Shown here: piece by piece, positions 1 through 10,690 of the stretch
How positions within the stretch are numbered: position 1 is the first letter of the stretch
Layout: each line of letters starts with the position of its first letter
NCBI GenBank assembly: GCA_033782935.1
Contig: JAWQEG010002456.1
Coordinates: 123,160-187,159, forward strand
Direction of reading: 5' to 3'
DNA from: Petrolisthes cinctipes
Taxonomy: Eukaryota; Arthropoda; Malacostraca; Decapoda; Porcellanidae
Length of the DNA stretch: 64,000 nucleotides
The notes under the pieces: model-generated
The model's input: only the letters and a program-made list of their open reading frames with translations
What the model was told of the DNA's origin: nothing
Databases searched by the model: none
Made by a program: the position numbers and the translations under genes

Positions 1-1072
1 ACACTGCTACAAAACAGTAATTCTTTCAATAAATACCGAAAGTTTGCATGAGTGGACTGGTGTAGACTGAAAGCAGACAGAAAATTGGAGTGCTGAGAAA
101 TTAAAGCCTTCGTCTATTACCATCTGCAGACAACTATACTACAGTAGCAACATCTTTATTGCTACAGCAAATGCCATTTCCTTCACTTGGGTTTCATGAC
201 TCCGGATATCTTTACTGCCACCAATCTAAACCATGTAGTGCAGTGATAGTGTAATGCTGATCAGTCATATCTGTGGAATAGTGATGATGAAGTGTATTGT
301 GATGACGGCATGTCTTGAAATCTCTGCTTGTATTGGAATAGATTACAATTCAGATTTGGACTCATTGCAGTGATTAAGAATTATTGTAATTAATGTACAG
401 CTATAGTGAAGATTAATGTTCTTGGTGGGCGGTCAAGATAAATTGTAGGTGAACTGACAGAAAAAATGTTAGTGGTTATAGTGAAGATGAAGTAGGAGTA
501 GAGAATCTATGGTTATATCAAAGGCTAGTGCATAGAGACCAATTCCAAGATGACTACACATAATATGTACACTGCAGTCAGTTTCAGACATTTATTATGG
601 AGCCTAGTACTGTGTACTACTGTAAGTGAAAGGGGCAGGAATAGATTTTGGGATAAAAAGGAGTCCCCAGAGTTGGAACCCTTTGAGCTTAGTGTTTTTC
701 ATGATATTGTATCCATGTCAGTATGGACCCATTCTGAAATTTGGAGGATATATATGTACAGTACTTTATGTGCGATGGTACAAAAAGCTAGGTAAAGAAT
801 GGCCAGTACTTTCATAGTTATTCCAAATTATACTGTCTAATGTTGTCTCATTAGGTGTGAGCAGTAGTGAAGATAAAGTATGTATGGTAGGTAGTTAAGA
901 TGTGTATGCATCTTTATTTCCAATCACAAAAACTACACAGGCAAGCATCAAAACACTACCACCTCACCTCTTCCTTCTACTGTGTCTTATACATAACAAT
1001 GGAAAGTTAAGCAGACAGTAAAGGATTTAGGATGAAAGTGGGCAAAAAAAAAAAAAAACAGCAAAGTTTTTA
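1..1072. other. Intergenic, no gene recognised
   Basis: AT-rich sequence with only short open frames and no recognisable protein similarity. The first 38 bases (ACACTGCTACAAAA then TAATTCTTTCAAT) reappear in reverse orientation near 17310-17340, so the window opens inside a dispersed repeat. Upstream exons of the CBP-like gene could lie here or outside the window, but I cannot identify any. Confidence 0.5.
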
Positions 1073-2310
1073 CATCTATCTATCTAGCTCTGACGCCTTG
1101 TTCCCTGCAGGAACTTCCCCCAAGGGTGTGGCCACGGCAGAAGTGTCTCCAGTTTTCCCTGTTCCAACACTCCCTCCCTTCTTGGTCAAGCCCTACTCTG
1201 CCCCTCACGTTTCTCTCCCTTACATACTCTTCCACTCTGTTCTGCCATCTAACCTGAGGTCTGCCTCTCACACCAGGTCCCACAACTTCACTTCCATACA
1301 CCTTTACAAACTCCTTCCCTTGCATTCTCTCCACATGTCTAAACCACCTCAATGTATTACGCTTCACTCTCTCGACCACTCCACACTCAATACCAATTGC
1401 CTTCTCACTCATACCACATCTCTCATACACACTCACATTACTTTCTCCATCCCACCTAGTAACTCCACATGCTCCTCTCATGTAACTCATTTCCACTGCA
1501 CCTATTCTAGACTGATGAACCCTACTCCATGTCTCTATGCATATGTCAGTGTTGGCAGGATTATACTGTAGTCCCCTTTTCACTTCAATACTCACACTTC
1601 TACCCTTCATAATCCTCCCCAATGATCCTATGACCTGTCTACCCTCATTGGTCTCTCCCTTCCATACTTCCATGCTTACACAGAACTGTACCTAGGTACT
1701 TAAGCTCCTTCACTTCCTCAATTCTCTCACCCCTCAGAGTTATCTTACACTTAATCCCAGTTGGTACTCCCACTCTGTAAGGTTTGGCAAAGTCAATCAC
1801 TTCAGTTTCTGCCCTCTCAAATACCATCATCTTACTTTTACCAACATTCACCTTCAGTTTCCTTCTTTTACACACGGACTGAAATTCATCCACCACCCTC
1901 TGCAACTCCCTTTCTCTCTCGGCCATCAACACAGTGTCAACTGCAAATAAACTTGCCACCAAGGACTAATTTACTTCATTCAGCCTCAACTTCTCCCCCA
2001 GGCCATTCACTTTGGCTTTCATCTCTCTCATATAACCATCCATTTATATATTGAACAACCATGGTGACATAACACACCCCTGTCACAGCCCTTCACTAAT
2101 ATTAGAACTCTTACTTCAATCACCCTCTACCCATACACATGCTTTTGCATCTGCATAAAAGGCCTCGATGCCTTTCAGCAAAGACTCCCTAACACAATAA
2201 ATTCTCAACACCTCTGTCATAGGTCTCCTATCAACCCTATTGTATGCCTTCTCCAAGTCTATGAAGGCAGCATACAACTTCCTACCCTTCCTAATATATT
2301 TCTCCACTGT
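1073..2310 (-). mobile_element. Non-LTR retrotransposon (LINE) 3' fragment, antisense
   Basis: Read on the minus strand, broken frames encode the palm and C-terminal part of a reverse transcriptase: KLYAAFIDLEKAYNRVD near 2250, [10 protein letters not shown] near 2080, then LKYLGTVL and a C-terminal RNTLRWFRHVERM block. The catalytic FADD box reads FAVD, and stops and frame breaks are present, so it is dead. The 3' end carries a short GATA-type tail at 1073-1085. The same family occurs at 20985-23597, 34590-34995 and 61948-62157. Confidence 0.85.
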
Positions 2311-2923
2311 TGATTTTAATGCAAATATTTTAATGCAAAGTTTTTACAATCTTGAATATATGAGATAAGAGAAGTAGAGGTAGTCATTTGAAGTAAGCTA
2401 AATGTTCTTAGATATTGTTTATATGTAAGTGCAGAGTGGCATCATTGTTTAAACTATATTCCTTGATATTCTAGGGGATATTTATGCTTAGTAGTAACTA
2501 TCTTTGGCTTTCCTCTTCTTTCATTGATACTATGAACTAGAACAGCTTATACAGCACTCGCTGTACACATGCACATTATTACCAACCATGTATCTTAATA
2601 TCCACATAAATTTGTCTTGGAGATATGCCAAATATACAGGACTGTATTTATTTTATTGCTGATGAGATTCAATTGAAGTATCCTCCATTTAGCTCCACCA
2701 ATCATAATTTCATAACACTCTAGCGACATTGCTTCTTCCTCTACCTCTTTTCGTAATCTTCGGAGGGTAATTTTCATCTGAAAAATTAAACTTCTCAAAT
2801 CAGTGTATTTTTTTCATTTATGTATGATTCTGGTGCTATTCTTCTAACTCTACTTCCATTTGATTTGATTTTGTTTGTAACTTGCTCTGTTGTGAATAAT
2901 AAACATTTTCTTTTTCTTACTAG
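2311..2923. other. Sequence upstream of first CBP-like exon; nothing recognised
   Basis: AT-rich with no coding similarity. It ends in a pyrimidine-rich stretch (TTTTCTTTTTCTTACTAG) that serves as the 3' splice site of the exon at 2924, so this is probably intron. Confidence 0.5.
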
Positions 2924-3370
2924 ACTCTTGGTGTTGGATACATTGGTCAACCCAACTTATCAGGCAGCTAGGCCTACCACTTTGCTGAATTGGGAGTGAG
3001 CCAGGGTATGGATGGTAATGATTGCCAGGCTAATATGGGAATGGATCTTGGTCGATGTATGATGGAAAATGGCTCTGGAGGAATGCCACTTTCCCATCCC
3101 AGTCAAGAAATAATTGACTTGATGGATTCATCACAAAATCCAGGCCCCACTGGTCCTGGTGCACAAAGTGTTCCAGGTGAGCCACTGGTTGGTCCCCCAA
3201 GATCCATGACTGCTATCCCTGGTGCCCCTGGGCAGATGGTTCCAGGGCAACCTAGACCTAACCCTGCTGACTCGGAAATGAGGAAATTGATCCAACAACA
3301 ACTAATGCTTCTTTTTCATGCCCATAAGTGCTAGCTTCGGGAAACCCAAGCTAATGGAAAAGCGAGGCAG
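2924..3370 (+). CDS. CBP-like exon 1 (in window): linker and first half of TAZ1
   Basis: 149 codons, phase 0 at both ends (CTTACTAG acceptor, CAG/GTAAGA donor). The end reads MRKLIQQQLMLLFHAHKC, the start of TAZ1 with its first His and Cys ligands. In-frame TAG occurs at 2969-2971 and at 3332-3334. The second sits directly after HAHKC, where vertebrate CBP has Gln (from memory), one C-to-T step from CAG. Confidence 0.85.
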
Positions 3371-3631
3371 GTAAGAAAATCATCAGAAATAAGAATAGGA
3401 GTCATGCCCAGACATTTTACAATTACTGTTCATGTAATCAAATAATGATTACAATTATATGGCATTATAAACCCGTAAATGGTTAAATTTCACTGTAGGA
3501 AATCATAAATGTTGACATACTGTAAAATGGTTTTCTTGTCATATGAATTTGCAGTAAAATTGCAGACCATTAAATTATTGTTAGGTTTATAGTAATAGCA
3601 TGATATTAATGTATGTTTTTTTCCTTTACAG

Positions 3632-4420
3632 TGTAACCTGCCTCACTGTAAAACTATGAAGAATGTACTAACTCACATGACGACTTGCCAGGCAGGCAAA
3701 TCATGTCCAGTTCCTCATTGTGCATCATCAAGGCAAATAATCTCTCACTGGAAAAACTGTGCTAGACAAGACTGTCCTGTGTGTGAACCATTGAAACAAG
3801 CAGACAAAAAGCAGCCTGCTGCTGGAACAGTGGCTAATCAGATTCCACCTACAGTTTCCCAGCCAGGTCCAAGTCCAGGAGGAGTTCCTGGACCAATCTC
3901 TGGACCACCTGGTGGTCCTCCAGGGCCCCCTGGTCCTCCCACTGTCCCTGGCCAGATGCCAGCTGGCCCTCCAGGACAAAATGCAGGACCAAGACCTGGA
4001 GGAGTCAAAAGAGTTTATGAAGGTGATACCTTACAACCACCCATATCTGGTCCACCTGGACCCACAGACTCACTAATAAGAAACCTAAGGCCACAAGTAC
4101 CTGGTGCTGGTGTTCCTGGAATGCCAGCTAATGCTCAGCAAGGGATGCCAGGGAATGTTCCAGGTGGTACCACAGGAGTACCTGGAGGTCAGGCTAACAT
4201 TCCCACACAGCTTGTGCGACCTGGAGTACCTAATAAACCTGAAGGGAATATGATGGGGACTACTCCTCCTCAGAATATGAACTCGCCAGGTGTGATGGTG
4301 AGAGGGCCCAACCCCACCCCTGGGCCAATGGGGCCACTCCAGCAACAGCAGCAGCAGCAGATAATAGGCAAGCCTCCCAACGTAGGCATCAATCAAAATA
4401 ATCCTGTCTGTAGTACAATG
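3632..4420 (+). CDS. CBP-like exon 2: second half of TAZ1 and Pro/Gly linker
   Basis: 263 codons, fully open, phase 0. It begins [19 protein letters not shown] and continues [14 protein letters not shown]...CPVC, giving the remaining TAZ1 zinc ligands. The rest is Pro/Gly-rich with a short Gln run at about 4339-4360. No KIX fold (helical WHEHV...LV type block) is present where the family has one. Confidence 0.9.
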
Positions 4421-4640
4421 GTAAGTATTATTGTGGTATGTTTATACTGTATATAGAAAGAAAAGAGTTGGACTTCTTGTAATTTATGAAGAGTTTCATA
4501 GCATATAATACTTAGAGTGTCAAATCATATTCAGTGGTGAAAAAAATACTAGACTTCTAGAGATTTGCACAAAATGTTTGGAGCATGCTTGGAGATTCAT
4601 CAATGTTTTTAATATAGTAATTTTAACATTTTCCTTCCAG

Positions 4641-5363
4641 TCATTACCTGATTCTTTGCCATATCTGCCAAATGAGCCAAATCAACTGTCTCCAACACCA
4701 GATGTTAAGTTAAAAATGACAGACCGGACTCAAGATACATTAACCACTCCATGCAAAATTGAAGTCACAACTGTGACAACAACAACTATTAAAACAGAGA
4801 CAGTTGAAGGACATGAATTAAATAAGATTAAAACAGAACCAAAAGCTGAGCCAATGGAAATCAATTCGACAACAACAGAAGAATTTACCATTAAACAAGA
4901 ACCCTTTATATAGAAAGAGCTGAGCCCAGCAGCTTGCAAACTAAGTGAGATATGCAATTCTAGTGAAACTGGAACCAACAGTAAGGGTGACAAACCAGCA
5001 AACAGTGGCTCGGTGCCCATACTTAGCACGGCACCCACACCATCCAAGCCAGCTACAGTGCTTTGTCCTCCAACTCCCAAGCCGGACGAGTTAAGACAGC
5101 ACTTGGTTCCCACACTAGATAAACTTTATCGGCAGGATCCAGAATCCATTCCTTTCCGCCAGCCAGTTGATCCCCAGACCCTAGGCATCCCAGATTACTT
5201 TGACATCATCAAGAAGCCCATGGACTTATCAACAATAAAACGGAAGCTAGACACTGGCCAGTATACTGATCCATGGGATTATGTGGATGATGTGTGGCTG
5301 ATGTTTGATAATGCTTGGATCTATAACAGGAAAACATCACGTGTCTACAGATATTGCACAAAG
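4641..5363 (+). CDS. CBP-like exon 3: acidic/KxE linker and bromodomain
   Basis: 241 codons, phase 0. The linker has repeated IKTE/IKQEP motifs of the sumoylation-consensus type (psi-K-x-E). TAG at 4911-4913 follows KQEPFI. The bromodomain runs from about 5088 (PDELRQHLVPTLDKLYRQ) through IPDYFDIIKKPMDLSTIKRK to NAWIYNRKTSRVYRYCTK, keeping the acetyl-lysine-binding Asn. Confidence 0.9.
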
Positions 5364-5557
5364 GTAAGAAGAGTTCATGTTTTTAATGGGTTACATCTCA
5401 CTGCAGATACAATATATGACATATCATAAGGCATAAGAAAAAATTATTGTTGAAGATGAAGTTCATAAACATGATATCCAGTACAATTTGGTCACACATT
5501 ATCTGTTCATAAGAATTTTGTGATGTCATTACCGATATATGTATCTTCCTTCATCAG

Positions 5558-5715
5558 CTGTCCTAGCTGTTTGATGCAGAGATTGATTCAGTGATGCAGC
5601 AGCTTGGGTACTGTTGTGGTCACCATTACACATTTGAACCTGTCCTACTGTGCTGTTATGGGAAGGAGCTTTGCACTATTCCTAGGAATGCTAAATACTT
5701 CAGTTATGAGGACAG
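5558..5715 (+). CDS. CBP-like exon 4: end of bromodomain and RING start
   Basis: Phase 0 in, phase 2 out. It reads LS, TAG (5564-5566), then LFDAEIDSVMQQLGYCCG and LLCCYGKELCTIPRNAKY, aligning without gaps to the family's LAEVFEQEID...GYCCG (from memory). The TAG replaces the Glu of LAEVF. An acceptor at 5566 (TCCTAG) would remove LS-stop in phase but shorten the last bromodomain helix by three residues. Confidence 0.88.
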
Positions 5716-6048
5716 GTATGACACCCCCTTCTCAGACATTAACTAAAACTTTCAGGAAAGCAAAACCAAATGATTTGCTTATTTGCCAATTATTATAGTA
5801 ATGGCTGTGGATATTGTTTGGTTGTACAGTAGTTATATTTATAGTTATATACCTCAAGATATTTAATAAAAAGCTTGGAGATTCTTGAATATTCATTAGC
5901 TATTGTATGGTCAAACTTACTTGTAAGAAGCTTAAAGTTTAATATGATTTGAAGTAGACTGCCTTTTGCATATTTTCATGAGAGCATGTTCCAGTATGAT
6001 CCATAAAATGATAATTAATATACAATACTTTGTGTTTAATTTTTTCAG

Positions 6049-6129
6049 ATATAAATATTGTCTCAAGTGTTTTAATGTTGTTCAAGGAGACAGCATTACT
6101 CTAGAAGATGACTCCTCCCAACAAGCAAT
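6049..6129 (+). CDS. CBP-like exon 5: RING segment
   Basis: 81 nt, phase 2 to phase 2, open. It encodes RYKYCLKCFNVVQGDSITL followed by an acidic stretch, matching the RYHFCEKCF...GENVTLGDD segment of CBP/p300 (from memory). Acceptor TTTTTCAG, donor AT/GTAAGT. Confidence 0.88.
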
Positions 6130-6555
6130 GTAAGTTATTATATTTTAATTAAAACTCATCTTATTTCAAATGACAAAGCAAAAATGCTAGAGGATGATAG
6201 ACTCAGGTGGAACAAATCCACACAACAGAATGCACGTTAGTTTTAGCAATTAGGTTTCACCTTTGAAAGCTCATATATTAGCTCCATTGTTTAAGTGATA
6301 TAAAGTGACATTGGTGTGGTTGTGATGTTTATGGGATGATACTGAGACTGTCATTGGCTTGAAACATGGATGAATGTGTTTCTGGCCCATTTCAATGAGT
6401 ATTCTGTCTTGATCTGAATTACTCTATGCTTTTGTAAACTTTGTTCCTTTACATAGGGCATCCCATCCCTTAGAAGAGAGAAAATTTTAAATGTAGCCCA
6501 TTGTTCATGTTAGTTTAATTTTGTCTTTTTCCTGAGATTAAGCTTCATTCATGTC

Positions 6556-7140
6556 CTAGTTGTTGTTGTTGCTGATGTTCTCCCAGGGCTGACTGGCCTC
6601 CTGCCCCACAGACCCCCGGTACACTCTGGTCGAAGTGAAAAAACAAATTAAAATAAAGGAGGGGCTGGCCCTATATGCCTGGGCTACCGAAGCAAATCCC
6701 AGGAAGATGGGACCAGAGCTTACTGGATCATGGAGTCTGGGGGCCTCTGACCACCAGGGAGATTGGGGGGAAGGTCTTTGATCCCACAGCCAGTGCTGTG
6801 GGGCCGTGGGCCCAGGTCCACGTTACCACAAGAGTTACATATGGGGCTGCACCTTTCATGAGACCAGTCCTGAAGGAACCATAATGGGCGAGGGAGTTTA
6901 GACTGCGGCATTCAAAGGGATAATGCACCCCCATGTGCTGGTGGTCCATACAGCAGTGAAAAAAAATAAAAAAATAAAAAGAGCCTCTGGTTGCAGTACA
7001 CCTCACCTGGATTTTTTTTAATCCATGTGGGTAGATCTAGTCAAATCCACTAGAAAGTGACCAGATCCTACAACAATCTTTATTCTAACCCTGTGGGGGA
7101 TGGCTAGTATTTACAGAGAATAAAGTCAGCCCCTCTGGGC
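6556..7140 (+). repeat. Interspersed repeat (about 580 bp) in CBP-like intron
   Basis: It starts with a (GTT)n run and GATGTTCTCCCAGGGCTGAC, and ends GAATAAAGTCAGCCCC. An inverted copy of the same length and order lies at 18850-19430. It contains internal A-rich runs. No coding frame recognised; the class is unknown (a composite SINE is possible). Confidence 0.85.
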
Positions 7141-7620
7141 ACTCATGTCCTTGTATTAGTGCATGCCTTCTTGTTATAACATGATGAGAAATGTAAATGT
7201 GTACATATTGTACTTTACTTGACAAGCTGCTGTGTATGCATTCTTGTCTTCTTACTGAGTAATTTCATGTTACCGTATCTTTTACTCACTCTTTTTGTAG
7301 CTATAGTTTTTTAATTTGCATTCTGTGGAAGTACATTATGTTAGAATGAGACATTACTCATTACACAATATTGTCACCTTTATGACATCTCACTAATTCC
7401 TTACTAGTTTTTAGAATGTGCAAAAATGATTATAACTTGTATTATATTCCCATAATTTCAGTACTATTCAGTATTCCGTAATTTCAATGAACACAAGTTA
7501 TATTTCATCTATGCTTTGATATAATTGCAGTCCAGCCAAAGTAATAAAAGTACTAATATAGAAATGTATGTAATGGTTCTCTGAATACAGTGTTATTATA
7601 TTTTTTTTTTTTTCCTGCAG

Positions 7621-7971
7621 AACTATAAAAAAGTCTCAGTTTTCTGAAAAGAAGAATAACATCTTTGTCTCGGAGTCTCTAGTAGAGTGCCTTGAATGTG
7701 GCCGTAAACAGCACCAGATCTGTGGCCTGTACATGGAGACAATATGGCCTCAGGGGTTCATCTGTGATGGCTGCCTCGAGAAGAAGAACCAAGTTCGTAA
7801 AGAAAACAAGTTCACAGCCAAGAAACTACCAACGACCAAGCTGAGTAACTTCCTGGAGACTCGGGTCAACAACTTCCTCAAAAAGAAAGAGGAAGATAAT
7901 GGTGATGTTTACATCAGAGTCTTATCATCAGCTGACAAGATTGTTAAGGTCAAAGATGGCATGAAGTCAAG
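7621..7971 (+). CDS. CBP-like exon 6: PHD finger and start of HAT
   Basis: Open. The PHD ligands lie in LVECLECGRKQHQICGLY and WPQGFICDGCLEKK, followed by RKENKFTAKKLPTTKLSNFL and GDVYIRVLSSADKIVKVKDG, the first part of the HAT fold. Acceptor TTTCCTGCAG, donor AG/GTGAGC. Confidence 0.9.
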
Positions 7972-8482
7972 GTGAGCCATTATTTTCCTTTCGTATTTGA
8001 TATTCTGATTCTGGACATCATGTCATTGTAGAGGTCATTACTATCAGCAATATAAATGGATGAACGCATACAATATGCCTTACGTGAAGCATGCAAGTCA
8101 CATCCACAAGCATATTAGTAAGCAACCATTCGTATTTGTTTGCTTTAGTCTTGCGAATACTGATAGTTTATCAAGGCAAAATAACTTCTTGCTTTATTAA
8201 TTGAATGCTTCTGTTTATAGTTTTCATTCTTAAGTGCTTTTGTGTACTGTATTAAGAATAATGAATACAAAGGGAAAGAAATTACTGGAAAATAGTTATT
8301 AGAGTATTTATTGTATTATATGTAAGTACATTATCAAAGACCAGCATCATTCATTCCTCAAAAAATGCTTTGAAATTATTGCCATAGTTTTTGGACTAAT
8401 ACCAGTAGTTAATCATGGATGTACAGAAAATAAACTAAAATTATTATCAACATTATACTCTACAGTATTTTTTGTTTTTCAG

Positions 8483-8743
8483 ATTTGTTGACACGGGGGC
8501 CCTTTCCCCTCAGCTCCCATATCGTGCCAAAGCTTTGTTTGCATATCAAGAAGTAGATGGTCATGATGTCTGTTTCTTTGGCATGCATGTACAAGAATAT
8601 GGGTCTGACTGTCCTGTACCAAATACCCGGAGAGTGTACTTAGCTTACCTCGACAGTGTACATTTCTTCAAGCCAAAGCAGTACAGGACTGCTGTATACC
8701 ATGAAATTCTTCTTGGATACCTGGATTATGTTAAGCAGCTGGG
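8483..8743 (+). CDS. CBP-like exon 7: HAT core
   Basis: Open, phase 2 to phase 2. It reads RFVDTG...LPYRAKALFAYQEVDG, CFFGMHVQEYGSDCP, NTRRVYLAYLDSVHFFKP and YHEILLGYLDYVKQLG, the acetyl-CoA binding core of the HAT. The Asp of YLDS, used for CoA contact in p300, is present. The sequence is very close to functional homologues, so decay is recent if this is a pseudogene. Confidence 0.92.
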
Positions 8744-9369
8744 GTAAGTGTCTTTTATGTACTCCTGTTTATGTCATTCATTTCCTCAATGTTGGAGTTG
8801 TCAGCATTAAATCATTCGTGAGACCTGGAGATAAATGGCTTACTTTATATTGTTTCTAACCGAGTGTAACTTTGTTTGGTAAATTGTACTGTATTTTAAT
8901 ACACAAAACAACCAGAAAAAGTACACAGGTTTTTTCTGAGTTGAGAGAGTTGTGGTGGCTGGCCCTGTCAGTGTCTCTTGCCGCACAAACAGTACATTCT
9001 TGCCACCCACTGCTCCCTCACCATAACATCATATTACACAAACATCTTACCACTTATGTATTCAGCAGAGTAAGACCATGTCCACGTTAGCATTATTATA
9101 GCTTTACTTGCTTTTTTTAAGTTGTATGTACTGTCGTTTAAGAAAATAATACAGCACTCACCACACCTTGCCACTTGCCACTCCCTTTATACACATACAA
9201 ACATACAGTTCATACATATAAACATGTTCATAAGTTATATCTGAATTATTATAGACATTAAAAATCCTGGCTCTTTAGCCTATTTGTTATCCATACGGAT
9301 GGTTTGTTTCAAGCACTTATCACTGATGTCTTATATAAACAATTATATAACTATTGATCTCTATTGCAG

Positions 9370-10690
9370 GTATACTATGGCTCACATATGGGCTTGTCCA
9401 CCTTCAGAAGGAGATGACTACATCTTTCATTGCCATCCCAGTGATCAGAAAATTCCAAAACCAAACCGCCTCCAGGAATGGTACAGAAAGATGTTGGATA
9501 GAGGAATAACTGAGAGAATAGTACTGGATTATAAAGATGTGCATAAACAAGCCATTGAAGACAACATAAAATCTGCTGCTGAACTGCCCTACTTTGAGGG
9601 AGACTTCTTGCCAAATATACTGGAAGAAAGCATAACAGAACTGGACAGAGACGAAAAACAAAAGCCAGAGGAGGAAGGAGCTGCAATAAAGTCAACCATG
9701 GTTCAGGAGGAAGAATAGAATGCTGGTTATGTCAGAAAAAATAAAAGACAAAAGATACAGAAGAAAACACTCAATAACAAAACCAATGCATCAAGTTTCA
9801 GTGATCTTCTTCAAAAATTATATACAGCTTTGGAGAAACATAAGGAAGCATTCTTTGTAATCAGGTTACATAGTGCATAGTCAGCAGTCAGTTTACCACC
9901 TATACAGGACCCTGACCCAATCATCGCCTGTGATCTCATGGATGGTCGAGATACCTTCCTCACTTTGGCCAGGAAACGCCATTTGGAATTCTCATCATTG
10001 CGTCGGGCAAAATACTCCACCATGGTCATGATGTACGAGTTGCACAACCAGGGCCAGGATCGCTTTGTGTACACATGCAATCACTGTAAAGCCCATGTTG
10101 AGACGAGATATCACTGTCAGGAATGTGATTACCTTAATCTTTGTACTTCTTGCTTCAAGGCTGAAGGTCATAATCACAAAATGGTCAAACTAGGTTTGGA
10201 CTTGGAGGATGACACAGAAACCAAGTACCTCAACCTTCAAGAAGCACGCATAACATCCATTGAGAGATGCATTCAGTTCTTAGTCCATGCTTCTCAGTGC
10301 AGAGATGCCAACTGTAGACTTGCATCATGTGAGAAGATGAAGAAGGTATTTACTCATGTAAAAATTTGTAAAAGGAAAAATAATATAGAATGTGTCAATT
10401 GTAAACAGTTTATTGCTCTTTGTCTGTATCATGCAAGAAACTGTCAAGTACAGAAATGTGATGTCCTATACTGCTGCAGCATTAAGCAGAAGTTGCGGCA
10501 ACAACAAACGCAGTTGAAGAGCAAAATGAAGAGGATTATTGCAGCACATATGGTTGGTAAGGCATCAGATTCATCTGCCTCACAACTAACTAGTCCAGTG
10601 ACCTCATTTGTAGAGGACCCCATTCATAGTACTCAGTTAAACAATGAACTAGCTACACAACCACCATCACCATCCAACATTATACAGTAA
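9370..10690 (+). CDS. CBP-like exon 8: HAT C-lobe, ZZ and TAZ2
   Basis: Large exon (1321 nt). The HAT C-lobe has HIWACPPSEGDDYIFHCHP and LQEWYRKML, which hold the Trp and catalytic Tyr. TAG at 9716-9718 follows a KPEEEG...QEEE tail; TAG at 9878-9880 lies in RLHSA-stop-SAVSLPPIQDPDP. Insect CBP has Gln at the second site (from memory). The ZZ finger is QDRFVYTCNHCKAHVETRYHC region and TAZ2 runs RCIQFLVHASQC to CSIKQKLRQQQ with its ligands. It ends in TAA at 10688-10690. A splice donor CA/GTAATG overlapping the stop cannot be excluded. Confidence 0.88.

Larger units (their letters stand above)
2924..10690 (+). pseudogene. CBP/p300-type histone acetyltransferase locus with six in-frame TAG codons
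   Basis: CBP/p300 proteins are nuclear transcriptional co-activators that acetylate histones and other proteins and bind transcription factors through TAZ, KIX and other domains. Eight exons join in phase to 4131 nt (1377 codons): TAZ1, Pro/Gly-rich linker, bromodomain, RING, PHD, HAT, ZZ, TAZ2. All seven introns are GT-AG. Zinc ligands, the bromodomain Asn (YNRKTS) and the HAT residues in YLDS, HIWACPP and LQEWY are kept. The frame is interrupted by TAG at 2969, 3332, 4911, 5564, 9716 and 9878; there is no TAA or TGA before the terminal TAA at 10688. No KIX domain is visible and the linker is short. The N-terminus is missing, and the usual Gln-rich C-terminus and NCBD are absent. It is most simply an unprocessed duplicate recently pseudogenised; a recoded or edited gene is a less likely alternative. 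Confidence 0.75.

Noticed and set aside
2960..9885. Small unrecognised introns hiding each TAG
   Set aside because: TAG always looks like a 3' splice site, but at 3332 and 9878 the sequence on both sides aligns to CBP without a gap, leaving no room for an intron.
2924..10690. UAG reassigned to an amino acid in the whole organism
   Set aside because: RAD54B, 17 exons on the same contig, has no internal TAG and ends with TGA; the reading is also not expected in an animal nucleus.
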